64,000 bases of DNA from Pseudomonadota bacterium (lineage in GTDB: Bacteria; Chloroflexota; UBA6077; JAJPHF01), in contig JAJPHF010000083.1 of NCBI GenBank assembly GCA_021325365.1, positions 1 to 64,000 of the forward strand, in the 5' to 3' direction. The position numbers and the translations under genes were made by a program. Shown piece after piece: positions 50,614-60,635 of the stretch (position 1 is the stretch's first letter; each line of letters begins with the position of its first letter). Below the pieces are notes generated by a model, which made no database searches, was not told the DNA's origin, and worked only from the letters and a program-made list of their open reading frames with translations.

Positions 50614-51771
50614 TCACGCCCAGGCGAAGGCGGGGTCGGCGGCGCGGCAGGGATGCTCGGGCAGGCCCCGCTCGCGGCGCACGGCGTTCGTGCCCCGCAC
50701 CATGGCGACCATCTTGTAGTAGGCAATGCGCCGGCTCATGCCCTCGCGGCCGAAGCCGCAGTCGGCGGTCACGGCCAGGCGCTCGGGCGGCACGTGCTCC
50801 AGCGCGCGGCGCAGGATGGCGGCCACCTCGTCGGCCGTCTCCACCTGGAGCGTGCGGTGGCTCACCACGCCGAGCGCCAGCTTCTTCGTCTTGATCCCCT
50901 GGCACACTACGTCTAGCTCGGCGCAGCCGCTGTCAGCGTTCTCGACCGTCACCACGTCGCAGGGCAGCGCGTCGAGCATCTCCAGCACGGGCGCGTAGCG
51001 CGGCGTCGTGCTGAACGGCCGCTGCGCCGCGGGGTTGCCCCAGCAGGTGTGCGGCCAGACCTCGGTGAGCGCTTGCAGGCCGCGGGTGGTGCGCTCGAAC
51101 ACCTCGACGTAGAACTCGGGCTCCCACATCTCGGGGCGCTGGCGGTTGACCGACCGCGTAATCCAGGGCGCTTCGAGCTGGATGGCCGGGCAGCCCGCGC
51201 GGGCGAGGGCGGTCAGCTCGGCGTTCAGGGCGTCCGCGATGTCCCGCACCAGCGCGCGGCGGTCGGCGTAGTGCCGGTTGGCCAGGCGGCCCTCGATCAC
51301 CTCGGCGACCGGCGTGCCGAACTTCACGGGCGTCGGCGTGAGCTGCTGGGCGGTCTGCCAGATCTCCGTGTACTGCAGCGTGCCGGGGCCGACCGGCTCG
51401 ACGACGATGGGCTGCGACGACGCCTCGCCGATCTCGTGCATGATCGTGCCGACCGGGGCGGGCGTGCGGTCGCCCCGGTCCCAGGTGCGCCCGGCGGTGC
51501 CGCTCAGGTGGCTGGCGGGGTAGCCGGCCCACGAGCCGCCGCCGACCTCGGGATCGAAGCGGCTGTCGCCGTCCGTGACGAGGTCGAGCCCCGCGCGCTC
51601 CTGGTCGCGGATCAGCGCCGCGACGGCATCCACGTACTGCTCGCGGTAGACGGCGTCGGCCATCGCCGCGCGGAACGGGCGGTCGCCGAGCCGGGCCGTG
51701 TACCACTGCGGCCGCGGCAGCGAGCCGATAATCGTCGTCGGCAGCATCACGTCGCGTGTCGCCACGTACAT
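50614..51771 (-). CDS. Cobalamin-independent methionine synthase (MetE C-terminal) family protein
   Basis: The protein has 385 residues from ATG 51771, with GGGAGAAC upstream. It contains only the C-terminal catalytic barrel of MetE: TTIIGSLPRP at the start, GLDLVTDGDSR, PAIQLEAPW, and zinc ligands in HTCWGN and TADCGFGR. Short MetE-like proteins act as methyl, alkyl or epoxyalkane:thiol transferases rather than full methionine synthases. It ends a minus-strand set with an MFS carrier, a solute-binding protein and an acyl-CoA synthetase. Confidence 0.87.
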   Translation of the reverse strand: MYVATRDVMLPTTIIGSLPRPQWYTARLGDRPFRAAMADAVYREQYVDAVAALIRDQERAGLDLVTDGDSRFDPEVGGGSWAGYPASHLSGTAGRTWDRGDRTPAPVGTIMHEIGEASSQPIVVEPVGPGTLQYTEIWQTAQQLTPTPVKFGTPVAEVIEGRLANRHYADRRALVRDIADALNAELTALARAGCPAIQLEAPWITRSVNRQRPEMWEPEFYVEVFERTTRGLQALTEVWPHTCWGNPAAQRPFSTTPRYAPVLEMLDALPCDVVTVENADSGCAELDVVCQGIKTKKLALGVVSHRTLQVETADEVAAILRRALEHVPPERLAVTADCGFGREGMSRRIAYYKMVAMVRGTNAVRRERGLPEHPCRAADPAFAWA

Positions 51772-52010
51772 CGGCTGTTCTCCCTGCTGGATGTGCTTGC
51801 CACGTTGCCCGCGGTGGGCGGGGTGGGACCGGGCCTCATGCTCGCGCTACGGGCGGAATGCTGTTGGGCCGCGGGGTCGGCCGGCGCCGGGGTTGCGGCC
51901 TCGACGGCCGCGGGCGGGCATGAAACCCGCCCCTCCCGCGTGGCGACCCCTGGCATCGCGTGAACCTGCCCCTACCGAACGTCGGCTGCTCGCGTCGCGG
52001 GCATCCCGCT

Positions 52011-53363
52011 CTAGCCTGGCTCGGCACCGGCCGCCTGAGCACTCGCGCTTGGTGGGATGGCTGGTGCGATCGCCGGATGGGCAGTGAGGTCGCGCCCGCG
52101 CGTCTCGGGCAAGAGCACCAGCCCCGCCAGCGCGACCAGGTACACGCTGGCGCCGACGGCCATCGCGGCGTTCAGGTCGATGGCCGGCGCCAGCAAGCCG
52201 ATGCCGCCCGCGACCAGGCCGCTGGCGCCGCGCCCCAGGTTGTAGGTGACGCCCTGGCCGGCGCCGCGATGGGCGCTCGGGTACAGCTCGGCCAGGTAGG
52301 CGCCCAGCCCGCTGAGCGCGCCCGCCGTGCAGAACCCCACGAGCGCGCCGACGACGAGCAGCAGCCAGGCCAGGCCAGCCGGGACGAGCAGGTATAGCCA
52401 GAGCGCCGCCGGACTGGCGAGCGAGTACAGCAGGAAGGTGCGGCGGCGCCCCAGGCCGTCCTGACAGTAGCCGCCGACGATGCACCCGAGCACCGCGCCG
52501 ACGAGGACCACGCCGATCTGGATGGCCGCGGCCGCGCTGCCCAGGCCGCGCCACTGCTGCAAGTAGCCCGGCAGCCAGATGTTGACGATGTACTTGCCGC
52601 TCAGGATGCCGCTGGCCAGCAGGCTGCCCCCGACGGTGGCGACGAGCAGCGGCGGCACGAAGATCGCCCCCAGCGAGCCATGCCCCGGCGCGGGGCCAGT
52701 GCCCGCGCTCGCGTGGGCCTGGGCGGCGCGGTAGGCCGGCGGGTCGACCACCCGGGTGCGCGCCCACAGCACGAGCAGTGCGGGCAGCACGCCCAGCCAG
52801 AACAGCACGCGCCAGGACAGCGCGGCCGGCACCAGCGCGGTAATGACGAAGTAGGCCAGGGTGGCGAGCCCGTCGCCCACGGAGAACCCCGCGGTGTACA
52901 CGCCCTGCGTGCGGCCGCGCTGCGCCGGCGCGGCGTATTCCGCCACCAGCAACGCCCCGGCGGTCCACTCGGCGCCGAAGCCGGCGCCGAGCAGCGCGCG
53001 CAGGGCGAGTAGCTGCTCGTAGCTCTGCGCGAGCCCCGACAGGAAGCTGAGCAGCGCGTACGCCGCGATGCTCCAGCGCAGCACGCGGGCGCGGCCCAGC
53101 CGGTCGGCCAGCACGCCGCCGGCGATCCCGCCGGCCACCGAGGCCATGAGGCTCGCGGTCGCCAGCGCGCCGATCTGCCCCTCGCTCAGCCCGAAGGCGG
53201 CGCGGATCGGCGCCAGCACGAAGGTGAAGGCGAGGAAGTCGAAGCCGGCGAGCGCGTAGCCGCCCCAGGCGGCGATGAAGGCCAGGCGGCCGTCGGGGCT
53301 GAGCGCGCGGTACCAGTCGAGCGTGAACAGGGCGCGGGCGGAGCCGGTCGTCGCGCTTGTCAT
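52011..53363 (-). CDS. MFS transporter (aromatic acid:H+ symporter / metabolite:H+ symporter-like)
   Basis: The protein has 450 residues from ATG 53363; the longer upstream frame is arginine- and alanine-rich noise. Twelve helices are expected. It has the AAHS/SHS-like start (AAWGGYALAGFDFLAFTFVLAPI), the DR-x-GR loop (GGVLADRLGRARVL), GAEWTAGALLVAEY, and AYLAELYPSAHRGAGQG in the second half. That pattern is characteristic of carboxylate or aromatic-acid importers. It would bring in an organic acid for the local catabolic enzymes. Confidence 0.9.
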   Translation of the reverse strand: MTSATTGSARALFTLDWYRALSPDGRLAFIAAWGGYALAGFDFLAFTFVLAPIRAAFGLSEGQIGALATASLMASVAGGIAGGVLADRLGRARVLRWSIAAYALLSFLSGLAQSYEQLLALRALLGAGFGAEWTAGALLVAEYAAPAQRGRTQGVYTAGFSVGDGLATLAYFVITALVPAALSWRVLFWLGVLPALLVLWARTRVVDPPAYRAAQAHASAGTGPAPGHGSLGAIFVPPLLVATVGGSLLASGILSGKYIVNIWLPGYLQQWRGLGSAAAAIQIGVVLVGAVLGCIVGGYCQDGLGRRRTFLLYSLASPAALWLYLLVPAGLAWLLLVVGALVGFCTAGALSGLGAYLAELYPSAHRGAGQGVTYNLGRGASGLVAGGIGLLAPAIDLNAAMAVGASVYLVALAGLVLLPETRGRDLTAHPAIAPAIPPSASAQAAGAEPG

Positions 53364-53522
53364 GGCTCCCCCTCTGCCGCCACCGGCTCCTGGGACACCG
53401 CGCCGCGCCCGCGCCGCCGGCGGTGCCGCCCCGGCGGTGAGTCCGTGGCGCGACTCGCATTCTACTGCGTGAACTCCCGCGGCGCCACTCGTGCTAGGCG
53501 CCGCCGGCCGCGAGCCGCGCAT

Positions 53523-54635
53523 CTAGCGGGACGCGAAGAAGCCCTCGTCCTCCATCTCGCGGACGAAGCGCGAGTCCACCCACTCCGACCCCTGGCGCCC
53601 GGCGAGCTGCGGCTCCTCCTCGACGAGGTCCGCGAGCGCCTGGGCCATAGCCTCGTCCGTCACGTAGGGCACCGAGGGCAGCGCGCGGCTGAACAGCGCG
53701 TAGACCTCGTCGAGGTACGCGGCGTCGTCGGTGCCCAGGTACTTGCGGTAGATCTCGAGCGCGTACGCTTTGTCGTTCTTGAGCCGGCGGATAGCCAGCG
53801 CGTAGGCGCGGCCGAAGCGGCGCACGGCTTCCTCGTTGGCGTTGATCCACGTGCGGAGCCCGCCCACGGCGATCGAGGCGTACTCGGGGCCATCGGTCGC
53901 CAGGTTGATCAGCTCGCGCTGCGTGGGCAGCAGGGCGCGGTCCACGGGCAGGCCGAACGGCGCCGCATCGATCTGGCCGGTCTGCATGGCGGCGTAGATG
54001 GCCTGCGTCTCGCCAAGCTGGCGCAGCGCCACGTCACGGTCGGGGACCAGGCCCCACCGCTTGAGCGCCACCAGCAGGGCGGTGTTCGCCGAGGCGCCGA
54101 TGCGCGTCGTGCCGAGCACCTTGCCGCGCAGGTCCTGCGGGTCCTGGATGCTGGGCTGGGCGTAGACGCCGAACACCAGGCGGTTCGTCTGCGCGTATAG
54201 GAGCACGGCGTCCAGCCCGCCCAGGCTGGCGCGGATGGTGGTGGCCGGGTCGAGCGGACTGAGGTCCATCTCGCCGGCCGCCATCGTTTGCAGCACGCGG
54301 GAGGTGTTGGGAATATTGAGCAGCTCCACGTCGAGGCCCTGCTCGCGGAACAGCCCGGCCTCCTGGGCGATCCAGAAGCCCGACATCGCGCCGGTCGGCT
54401 GCGTCCAGTTCGCGACGACGTGTAGCGGGGCGGGCGGGGCCGGCGCCGGGTCGACGGCCGGCGTGGCGCCGGCGCTGCTCGTCGCGGGGAGTGGCGCGCT
54501 GGCTTGCGGCGAGCCGCTCGGGGCGGCGCAGGCCGCCGCGGCGAGGAGGAGCAGGGTCGCCAGAACGCCGGTCAGGCGCCGCGGCGGGCCTGGCGCTCGT
54601 TCTTGTCGCGCGATGTCCGTGCGAGCGCGCACCAT
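53523..54635 (-). CDS. ABC transporter solute-binding lipoprotein
   Basis: The protein has 370 residues from ATG 54635, preceded by GAGGAG. The lipobox is LAAAAC (Cys near 36) after a basic N-region. Fold markers are SGFWIAQEAGLFREQGLDVELL, AAGEMDLSPLDPATTI, LRGKVLGTTRIGASANTALL and TGQIDAAPFGLPVD. It is the fifth solute-binding lipoprotein in the window and more like the pair at 30.4-32.7 kb than those at 44 and 48 kb. No permease genes are near. Confidence 0.9.
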   Translation of the reverse strand: MVRARTDIARQERAPGPPRRLTGVLATLLLLAAAACAAPSGSPQASAPLPATSSAGATPAVDPAPAPPAPLHVVANWTQPTGAMSGFWIAQEAGLFREQGLDVELLNIPNTSRVLQTMAAGEMDLSPLDPATTIRASLGGLDAVLLYAQTNRLVFGVYAQPSIQDPQDLRGKVLGTTRIGASANTALLVALKRWGLVPDRDVALRQLGETQAIYAAMQTGQIDAAPFGLPVDRALLPTQRELINLATDGPEYASIAVGGLRTWINANEEAVRRFGRAYALAIRRLKNDKAYALEIYRKYLGTDDAAYLDEVYALFSRALPSVPYVTDEAMAQALADLVEEEPQLAGRQGSEWVDSRFVREMEDEGFFASR

Positions 54636-54717
54636 GCTCAATGCTCCTCTCCGCCGCACATCTACCGCTCGGTTGCTAGCCGCGTCATCGCTGGCGCCGT
54701 CGGACCTCACTCCCCTG

Positions 54718-54743
54718 CCCCGCTCTCCCACAGTAGAGCGGGG
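54718..54743. terminator. Hairpin after the acyl-CoA synthetase gene
   Basis: A 9-bp perfect stem (CCCCGCTCT with AGAGCGGGG) has an 8-base loop and lies 22 bases past the stop of the minus-strand synthetase gene. There is no T-run. Confidence 0.5.
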
Positions 54744-54764
54744 GAAGGTGATTGTCGACGCGGG

Positions 54765-56879
54765 TTATTGTGTCAGGACGATGCGCGCATCCACGGCGAG
54801 CAGGCCATCCGGATAAGCGAGCACGGGGTTCAGATCGACGGAGGCGATCTGTGGCGCGGCCAGCATCAGGTCCGACAGGCGACAGAGCGCGTCCACGATC
54901 GCCGCGCGGCTCACCGCCGGCTGGCCGCGCGCGCCGTCGAGCAGCGCCCGCCCCTTGATCTCGTCGAGCATCGCCGCGGCGTCGCGCGCGCGCAGCGGCG
55001 CCACCCGCAGCGCCACGTCGTGCAGCACCTCCACGAACACCCCGCCCAGGCCGAACAGCACCGCCGGCCCGAACTGCGGGTCGCGGTTCGCGCCCAGCAC
55101 TAGCTCCAGCCCCGGCGCCGCCATCGGCTGCACGGCGACCCCCTGGAACTCGGCGCCCGGCACGCTCGCGGCCACCGCCTCTAGCTCGCCGAACGCCTCG
55201 TGGACGGCTGCCGCGTCGGCCAGGCCCAGCCGCACGCCACCCACGTCGCTCTTGTGCAGGATCTGCGGCGCGAGCACCTTCGCCGCCACCGGGTAGCCCA
55301 GCGCCTCCGCCTGCGCCACCGCCTCGTCGGCCGAGCGCGCCCAGCGCGTGGCGACGACCGGCAGCCCCGCCGCGCGCAGGAGGTCCTTCGCCTCGACCTC
55401 GTTCAGCGCCGCGCGGCCGGCGGGCAGCTCGACCCGGATGGGCGAGCGGGGTGCCTCCGGCGCCCCGGCCTGCTCGCGCAGGAAGCGGCTGTAGGCGGCG
55501 AGGCGCCCGAGCGCGCGGAAGCCGCGGGCGTAGCCTTGCAGGAACAGCACGCCGTACTCGCGCACCGCGTCCAGCCACTCCTCGCTGAACTGGTCGGAGG
55601 TGCGCGACAGTGTCACGTGGAGCTGGTCGGGGTGCTCGGCACGGGCGGCGGCTAGCTCGTCCAGCCGTTCGCGCAGAACGCCGATGCCGCCCGTGCGCGG
55701 GCCGCTAAAGCGCGACACGATGACGTCGATGCCGGGCTGCTGCGCGAAGGCGCGCAGCGCCGCCGGATAGACGGTCGGAATCCAGGGCGAGTTCCAGTTG
55801 CCGGTCGTGTCCAGCGGGTTGCTGACCTCGACCTCGGGGTTCAGCCCGGGCCGGATGGCGGCGATCGTCTCGGGTGTCGGGTCGGGCAGCTCGACGCCCG
55901 CGGCCTCGGCGGCGTCGCAGATCAACTCCTTGCCGCCGCCCGAGATCTCGATCACGGCCGCGCGCTCCAGCGGCCGGCGGCGCAGCGTCTGGACCGCGCC
56001 GGAATACAGCACGCCCATCTCGATGAAGTCGTCGAGGTCGTGGACGCGCGTGACGCCCGTCTGGCGAAAGGCCGCGTCGTACACGGCGTCGCTGCCGCTC
56101 AGCGCGGCGGTGTGGGTGAGCGCCGAGCGCGCGCCCTTCACGGACGCGCCCATCTTCAGCACGACGATCGGCTTGCGCGCCGCCGCCGCGCGCTCGGCCG
56201 CCGCCAGGAACAGCTCCGGCTTGCGGATCGTCTCGATAACCGCCAGCACCACGTCGGTTGCCGGGTCGTCCACGAAGTAGTCGAGCAGGTCGGCGGCGGT
56301 CACGACAGCCTCATTGCCCGACGAGACGATGTGGCTGAAGCCGAGGCCGCGCGCCGTGCCGTAGGTCAGGATCTCCAGCAGCAGGCCGCCGCTGTTCGAG
56401 ATGACCGCCACGTTGCCGGCCTGCACCTTGTCGAGCCCGAGACCGGCGAAGATCGCGCACTTGTTCACGATGGACGCCGCCCCGAAGCAGTTCGGGCCGA
56501 CGAGCAGCAGGTCGCGCTCGCGGGCGAGCGCCACCAGCTCGGCTTGCAGCGCACGGCCGTGGTCGTCGTACTCCGCGAAGCCGCCGCCGGGCAGCGTGAT
56601 CGCCCGCGCGCCGCGGTCCGCGCAGGCGCGCACGGCCGGGACGACGCCGTCGCGGCCGATGGCGACCACCGCCGCGTCGATGTCGGCCGGCAGGCTGGCC
56701 GGGTCCGGGTAGGCGCGCAGCCCGTGTACCTCCGGGCGCCGCGCGTTGATGGGGTAGAACGTGCCCGTGAAGCCCAGATCGCGGAGCGCCTGATAGGGCG
56801 CCCCGCCGGTGCGCGAGCTATCGGTCGCGCCCACCATGGCGACGGACGAGAAGCGGAACAACGGCTCCAGACGATGCAC
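54765..56879 (-). CDS. ADP-forming acyl-CoA synthetase (acetate-CoA ligase family, fused subunits)
   Basis: The protein has 704 residues from GTG 56879, with GGGAGGTAG upstream. The alpha part has the CoA-binding VAMVGATDSSRTGGAPY, then the succinyl-CoA-synthetase-like ISNSGGLLLEI and the phospho-His segment LTHTAALSGSDAVYDAAF. The beta part (about 475-704) has the ATP-grasp start LNEVEAKDLLRAAGLPVV, AAKVLAPQILHKSDVGGVRLGL and VDLNPVLAYPDG. It interconverts an organic acid, CoA and ATP with the acyl-CoA, ADP and Pi. Its context suggests it activates an imported acid. Confidence 0.92.
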   Translation of the reverse strand: MHRLEPLFRFSSVAMVGATDSSRTGGAPYQALRDLGFTGTFYPINARRPEVHGLRAYPDPASLPADIDAAVVAIGRDGVVPAVRACADRGARAITLPGGGFAEYDDHGRALQAELVALARERDLLLVGPNCFGAASIVNKCAIFAGLGLDKVQAGNVAVISNSGGLLLEILTYGTARGLGFSHIVSSGNEAVVTAADLLDYFVDDPATDVVLAVIETIRKPELFLAAAERAAAARKPIVVLKMGASVKGARSALTHTAALSGSDAVYDAAFRQTGVTRVHDLDDFIEMGVLYSGAVQTLRRRPLERAAVIEISGGGKELICDAAEAAGVELPDPTPETIAAIRPGLNPEVEVSNPLDTTGNWNSPWIPTVYPAALRAFAQQPGIDVIVSRFSGPRTGGIGVLRERLDELAAARAEHPDQLHVTLSRTSDQFSEEWLDAVREYGVLFLQGYARGFRALGRLAAYSRFLREQAGAPEAPRSPIRVELPAGRAALNEVEAKDLLRAAGLPVVATRWARSADEAVAQAEALGYPVAAKVLAPQILHKSDVGGVRLGLADAAAVHEAFGELEAVAASVPGAEFQGVAVQPMAAPGLELVLGANRDPQFGPAVLFGLGGVFVEVLHDVALRVAPLRARDAAAMLDEIKGRALLDGARGQPAVSRAAIVDALCRLSDLMLAAPQIASVDLNPVLAYPDGLLAVDARIVLTQ

Positions 56880-56930
56880 GGGCTACCTCCCAGCGTGTAA
56901 TCCCATCGATTCGTGTGCGCCCATGCGATA

Positions 56931-57045
56931 GACCCTCACCCGTCCTCGCTGCGCTCGGCCGGCCTCTCCCAGGGGGAGAGGCAACGAGGCGCCGCACCCG
57001 TCCTACTCCCTCTCCCCCTGGGAGAGGGTTGGGGTGAGGGCGTCC
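56931..57045. repeat. Pair of REP-like palindromes
   Basis: One unit at about 56931-56980 (CCTCACCC...CCTCTCCCAGGGGGAGAGGC, with an inserted 20-base segment) and one reversed unit at about 57009-57040 (CCCTCTCCCCCTGGGAGAGGG...GGGGTGAGG) lie upstream of the synthetase gene and after the epimerase gene. Confidence 0.7.
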
Positions 57046-57093
57046 CCGGACTGCCGCGGCCTGCATCCATCACGAACGGGTTTCGCTCCCGCG

Positions 57094-58029
57094 TCACCGC
57101 CGCAGCTCCGCCACGAAGTCGCGGATGCCCGCCTCCAGATCGAATTGCGGCTCGTAGCCGAGCTCCGCGCGGGCGCGGGTCAGGTCGAACGGCTGCTGGC
57201 GCGCGTGGCGGTCCGGACGCGGCGGGCCGCTGCGGCTGGCGGTCGCGCCGGGGATCACGCGCTGCAGCGCCTGCATGATCGTATCGGGCGTGGCGAGCAC
57301 GCCAGTGCCGATGTTGTAGACCTGGTGCGGCAGCCGCGCGGCGTGCACGGCCGCCGCCACGCCGCGGCCGGCGTCCTTCGCGTAGATCATCTCGTTGCTC
57401 TCGGGGATGCCAGCGCCGATCGGCGCCGGGCGCCCCTCCAGCGCGGCTTGCAGCAGCGCGTGCATGCCCTGGCCGATGCCCGAGCCGCCGGTGTAGTGGC
57501 CGTAGCCGTAGACGCCGGCGAAGCGCAGCAGCGCCAGCTCGAACCCGTACGCCGCGGCGTAGGCCTTCAGCACCTGCTCGCAGGCCACCTTGGAGGCGGC
57601 GTAGACCGCATCGCCGCCGACGGGGAACTCCTCGGTGAGCGGCGCCGTCTGCGGCTGCGACAGGTCGTTGACGCCCTGTGTGCTCGCGTGCACCAGCCGC
57701 CGCACGCCGCCAAGCCGCACCGCCTCGGCGACGTTGATCGTGCCGCCGATGTTCACCTGAAAGCCGCGATACGGCACTTGCTGAGCGTTGCCGCCAATCA
57801 GCCCGGCCGTGTGGACGACGCACTCGGGCTGCGCGGCCTGGACCGCTTCCAGCACCGCCGGCAGCTCGCGCGTGTCGCCGCGCACCAGCCGCACGTCGCC
57901 GCCGACGACGCGGGCCACGTAGTCCTCACGCGGCGTGAGGTCGAATAGCGTGACCTGGTCCCCGCGCGCCACCAGCTCGCGCGCCGCGTGGCAGCCGATC
58001 AGCCCCGCCCCCGTGATAAGCACCCGCAT
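57094..58029 (-). CDS. NAD-dependent epimerase/dehydratase family protein
   Basis: The protein has 311 residues from ATG 58029, with GAGGGG upstream. The extended-SDR nucleotide motif is [44 protein letters not shown] and [10 protein letters not shown] (Tyr-x3-Lys) give the catalytic triad region. [22 protein letters not shown] follows. It may be a nucleotide-sugar epimerase or a dehydratase acting on a small ligand. It is divergent from the CoA-transferase gene with 82 bases between starts. Confidence 0.9.
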   Translation of the reverse strand: MRVLITGAGLIGCHAARELVARGDQVTLFDLTPREDYVARVVGGDVRLVRGDTRELPAVLEAVQAAQPECVVHTAGLIGGNAQQVPYRGFQVNIGGTINVAEAVRLGGVRRLVHASTQGVNDLSQPQTAPLTEEFPVGGDAVYAASKVACEQVLKAYAAAYGFELALLRFAGVYGYGHYTGGSGIGQGMHALLQAALEGRPAPIGAGIPESNEMIYAKDAGRGVAAAVHAARLPHQVYNIGTGVLATPDTIMQALQRVIPGATASRSGPPRPDRHARQQPFDLTRARAELGYEPQFDLEAGIRDFVAELRR

Positions 58030-58111
58030 CGCGTCCCCTCCCTCCGTCGCCGCCAGGCGCCGTGTTATACCAGGGCGGCACGCGCGGGAGTATCCGGCGA
58101 GGAGGCAGTCC

Positions 58112-60448
58112 GTGGCGGGACCGCTGGCGGGCGTGCGGGTAATCGACTTCGGGCAGTATATCCCCGGGCCGCTGGCCGCCATGCTGCTCGCCGACGCGGG
58201 CGCCGACGTGATCCGCGTCGAGCCGCCGGGCGGGCCGCGCTGGGCCACGCCCGCGAACGCGACCTGGAACCGCGGCAAGCGCGGCATCGCGCTCAACCTG
58301 AAGGACGCCGCCGACCAGGCCACCGCGCGGCGGCTCGTCGCCTCCGCCGACGTGGTGGTCGAGAACTTCCGGACGGGCGTCATGGAGCGGCTGGGGCTCG
58401 GCCCGCGCGCCATGACGGAGGCCGACCCACGCCTGATCTACCTGTCGCTGCCCGGCTTCGCCGCCGACGATCCGCGCGCCGCGCTGCCGGCCTGGGAGGG
58501 CGTCGTCGGCGCGGCGACGGGCACCTATCGCGCGGCCGCGGCAGGTGGCCAGGCCGGCCAGGCCGTGTACACGGCCATCCCGATCGCGTCGCACTTCGCC
58601 GCCTTCCTGGGCGCGGTCGGCGTCGCCATGGCGCTCGTCGCCCGCGAGCGCGACGGGCGCGGCCAGCGCATCGAGGTGCCGCTGTTCGACGCCACCTTCG
58701 CGGCGATCGGCGCCCACGGCCTGCTGATCGACGGCCAGCCCGCCGGCGGCCGGCCCGACGACTTCTGGGGCGGCCGCTTCCAGTGCGCCGACGGCCGCTG
58801 GGTCCACTTCAGCGGCTCCACGCCCCGCTTCCGCGAGCGCCTGCTGGACGCTACCGGCAACGGCCAGTGGCGCGACGACGGGCTGCTCGACCTTGGGCGG
58901 CTGGCGCGCGAGCCGGCCCTGGAGGCCACCCTGCGCGAGCGGCTGCGAGCGCTTTTCCTGACCCGCTCGGCGCAGGAGTGGGAGGACCTGGGCGGCGCCG
59001 CCGTCACGCCGATCAGCCTCTGCCGCACGACGGCCGAGTGGCTCGCCGCGCCGCACGCGCGTGCCGCTCGCATCGTCTGGCCCGTGGACGATCCCGGTCT
59101 CGGCACCGTCTGGCAGCCGGGCGCGGCGGTGCGGCTCTCGGAGTGGCCAAGCGAGCGTCCACGTCCCGCGCCCGCCCCCGACGCCGACCGCGCCGCCGTG
59201 CTGGCCGGCCTGGAATGCTCCCCCGCACCGCCGCCCGCTGCAGAGCTTCCATCCCCGCTACAGAGCGCGCTCGAAGGCTACCGGGTGGTCGATCTGACGC
59301 AGGTGCTGGCGGGGCCAACGGCCGGGCGCACGCTCGCCGAGTTCGGCGCCGACGTGGTGAAGATCAACAACCCGCGCGAGGAGGGCACCGGCTATCATAC
59401 CAGCGTTCACCGCTACCACACCGACGTGAACCGGGCGAAGCGCACGGTGCTGCTCGACCTGAAAACGCCCGAGGGGCAGGACATCCTGCACCGGCTGGTG
59501 CGCGACGCCGACGTGGTGTTGCAGAACGCGCGGCGGGGCGTGGCCGAGCGGCTGGGCGCCGGTTACGAGCAGCTGCGGGCGCTACGGCCCGACCTGATCT
59601 ACGTCTCGATCAGCGCTTACGGCTACGACGGCCCGTGGGGCGCCTGGCCGGGCTACGAGTCGAACGCCCAGGCGGTGAGCGGCATGCAGGTGCGCTTCGG
59701 CGGCGACGGTCCGCCGCTCATGCAGCCGTTCGCCATCGACGACTACGGCACGGGGCTGCTCGCGGCCTTCGGCGTGGCGCTGGCCCTGTACCATCGCCTG
59801 CGCACCGGGCGCGGCCAGCGCGTCGAGGCGGCGCTGGCCTTCACCGCCTCGCTGCTCCAGTCGCCCTACCTGCAAGACTACGCCGGCCAGGTGTGGGACG
59901 AGCCGCGCGGCCAGACGGCGCTCGGCAGCGGGCCGCTCCAGCGCCTCTACCGCGCGAGCGACGGGTGGCTGTTCCTCGGCGCACGCGCGGCCGACCTGCC
60001 GGCACTCGCCCAGGTCGAGGGCCTGGCCGGCATCGAGCACCTGCCCGCCTCCGCTCCCACGGCGGGTAGTCCTCAGCCGGACGACGCGCTCGCGCGCTTC
60101 CTGGAAGAGCGCCTCGCCACCGCCCCGGCCGCCGCGTGGGTCGCCCGCCTCACGGCCGCCGGCATCGGCGCGCAGCCGGTGGCCGCCGTCCCGGACCTCA
60201 TGACGGACCCCTGGGTCGTCGCGCACGGCCTCAGCGTCACGCGCGAGCACGACACCGGCGAGCGCATCACCACGATCGGCCCCGCCGCCCGCCTCGCCCG
60301 CACGCCCGCCGTCGCCGGCCGCCCGGCCGCCTCCCCCGGCGCCGACGCGGCCTCGGTCCTCCGGGACCTGGCCCTCGAGGACCAGTTAGAGCCGTTGCTG
60401 GCGAAGGGCGTCCTCGCCGTCGAGCGCCCGCCCGCCGCGCGGCCCTAG
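58112..60448 (+). CDS. Fused double CaiB/BaiF family (type III) CoA transferase
   Basis: The protein has 778 residues from GTG 58112, with GAGGAGGC upstream. Two CoA-transferase domains are joined head-to-tail. Domain 1 (1-345) starts [32 protein letters not shown]. Domain 2 (388-778) starts [32 protein letters not shown]. Family members use an Asp just before a small loop. Domain 2 keeps it (Asp544 in AIDDYGTG), but domain 1 has Ser160 (IPIASHFA). One half is therefore probably structural or a pseudo-active site. Type III enzymes form interlocked dimers, which this fusion would mimic. It moves CoA between organic acids. Confidence 0.9.
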   Translation: MAGPLAGVRVIDFGQYIPGPLAAMLLADAGADVIRVEPPGGPRWATPANATWNRGKRGIALNLKDAADQATARRLVASADVVVENFRTGVMERLGLGPRAMTEADPRLIYLSLPGFAADDPRAALPAWEGVVGAATGTYRAAAAGGQAGQAVYTAIPIASHFAAFLGAVGVAMALVARERDGRGQRIEVPLFDATFAAIGAHGLLIDGQPAGGRPDDFWGGRFQCADGRWVHFSGSTPRFRERLLDATGNGQWRDDGLLDLGRLAREPALEATLRERLRALFLTRSAQEWEDLGGAAVTPISLCRTTAEWLAAPHARAARIVWPVDDPGLGTVWQPGAAVRLSEWPSERPRPAPAPDADRAAVLAGLECSPAPPPAAELPSPLQSALEGYRVVDLTQVLAGPTAGRTLAEFGADVVKINNPREEGTGYHTSVHRYHTDVNRAKRTVLLDLKTPEGQDILHRLVRDADVVLQNARRGVAERLGAGYEQLRALRPDLIYVSISAYGYDGPWGAWPGYESNAQAVSGMQVRFGGDGPPLMQPFAIDDYGTGLLAAFGVALALYHRLRTGRGQRVEAALAFTASLLQSPYLQDYAGQVWDEPRGQTALGSGPLQRLYRASDGWLFLGARAADLPALAQVEGLAGIEHLPASAPTAGSPQPDDALARFLEERLATAPAAAWVARLTAAGIGAQPVAAVPDLMTDPWVVAHGLSVTREHDTGERITTIGPAARLARTPAVAGRPAASPGADAASVLRDLALEDQLEPLLAKGVLAVERPPAARP

Positions 60449-60501
60449 GAGGCTCCCGCTCGCCGCGACGAGCATCGCTCCTCCCGCCTACCCTCTGCCC
60501 C

Positions 60502-60523
60502 GCGTGAGAATTGCGTGAGAATT
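60502..60523. promoter_or_regulatory. Perfect tandem 11-bp repeat upstream of the L,D-transpeptidase gene
   Basis: GCGTGAGAATT occurs twice without a gap (60502-60512, 60513-60523), about 110 bp before the start codon. The length and phasing match OmpR-family response-regulator boxes. The sequence differs from the GTTCAGG boxes, so a different regulator is implied. Confidence 0.5.
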
Positions 60524-60635
60524 CGCGGAAGCGCGCGTCGCCGGCCTGCCGGCGGCTCGCTTTCTGCGAGAGGACTGTTAGCGAGCGTCCGGGGCGCCCC
60601 GCGGCGCCGCAACCTCCGTGGGGAGCGATGAAGCG

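Noticed and set aside
58679..58720. Asp193 (PLFDATF) as the catalytic Asp of CoA-transferase domain 1
   Set aside because: That is the later conserved dimer-interface segment. The family's catalytic Asp lies about 33 residues earlier, where this domain has Ser160.
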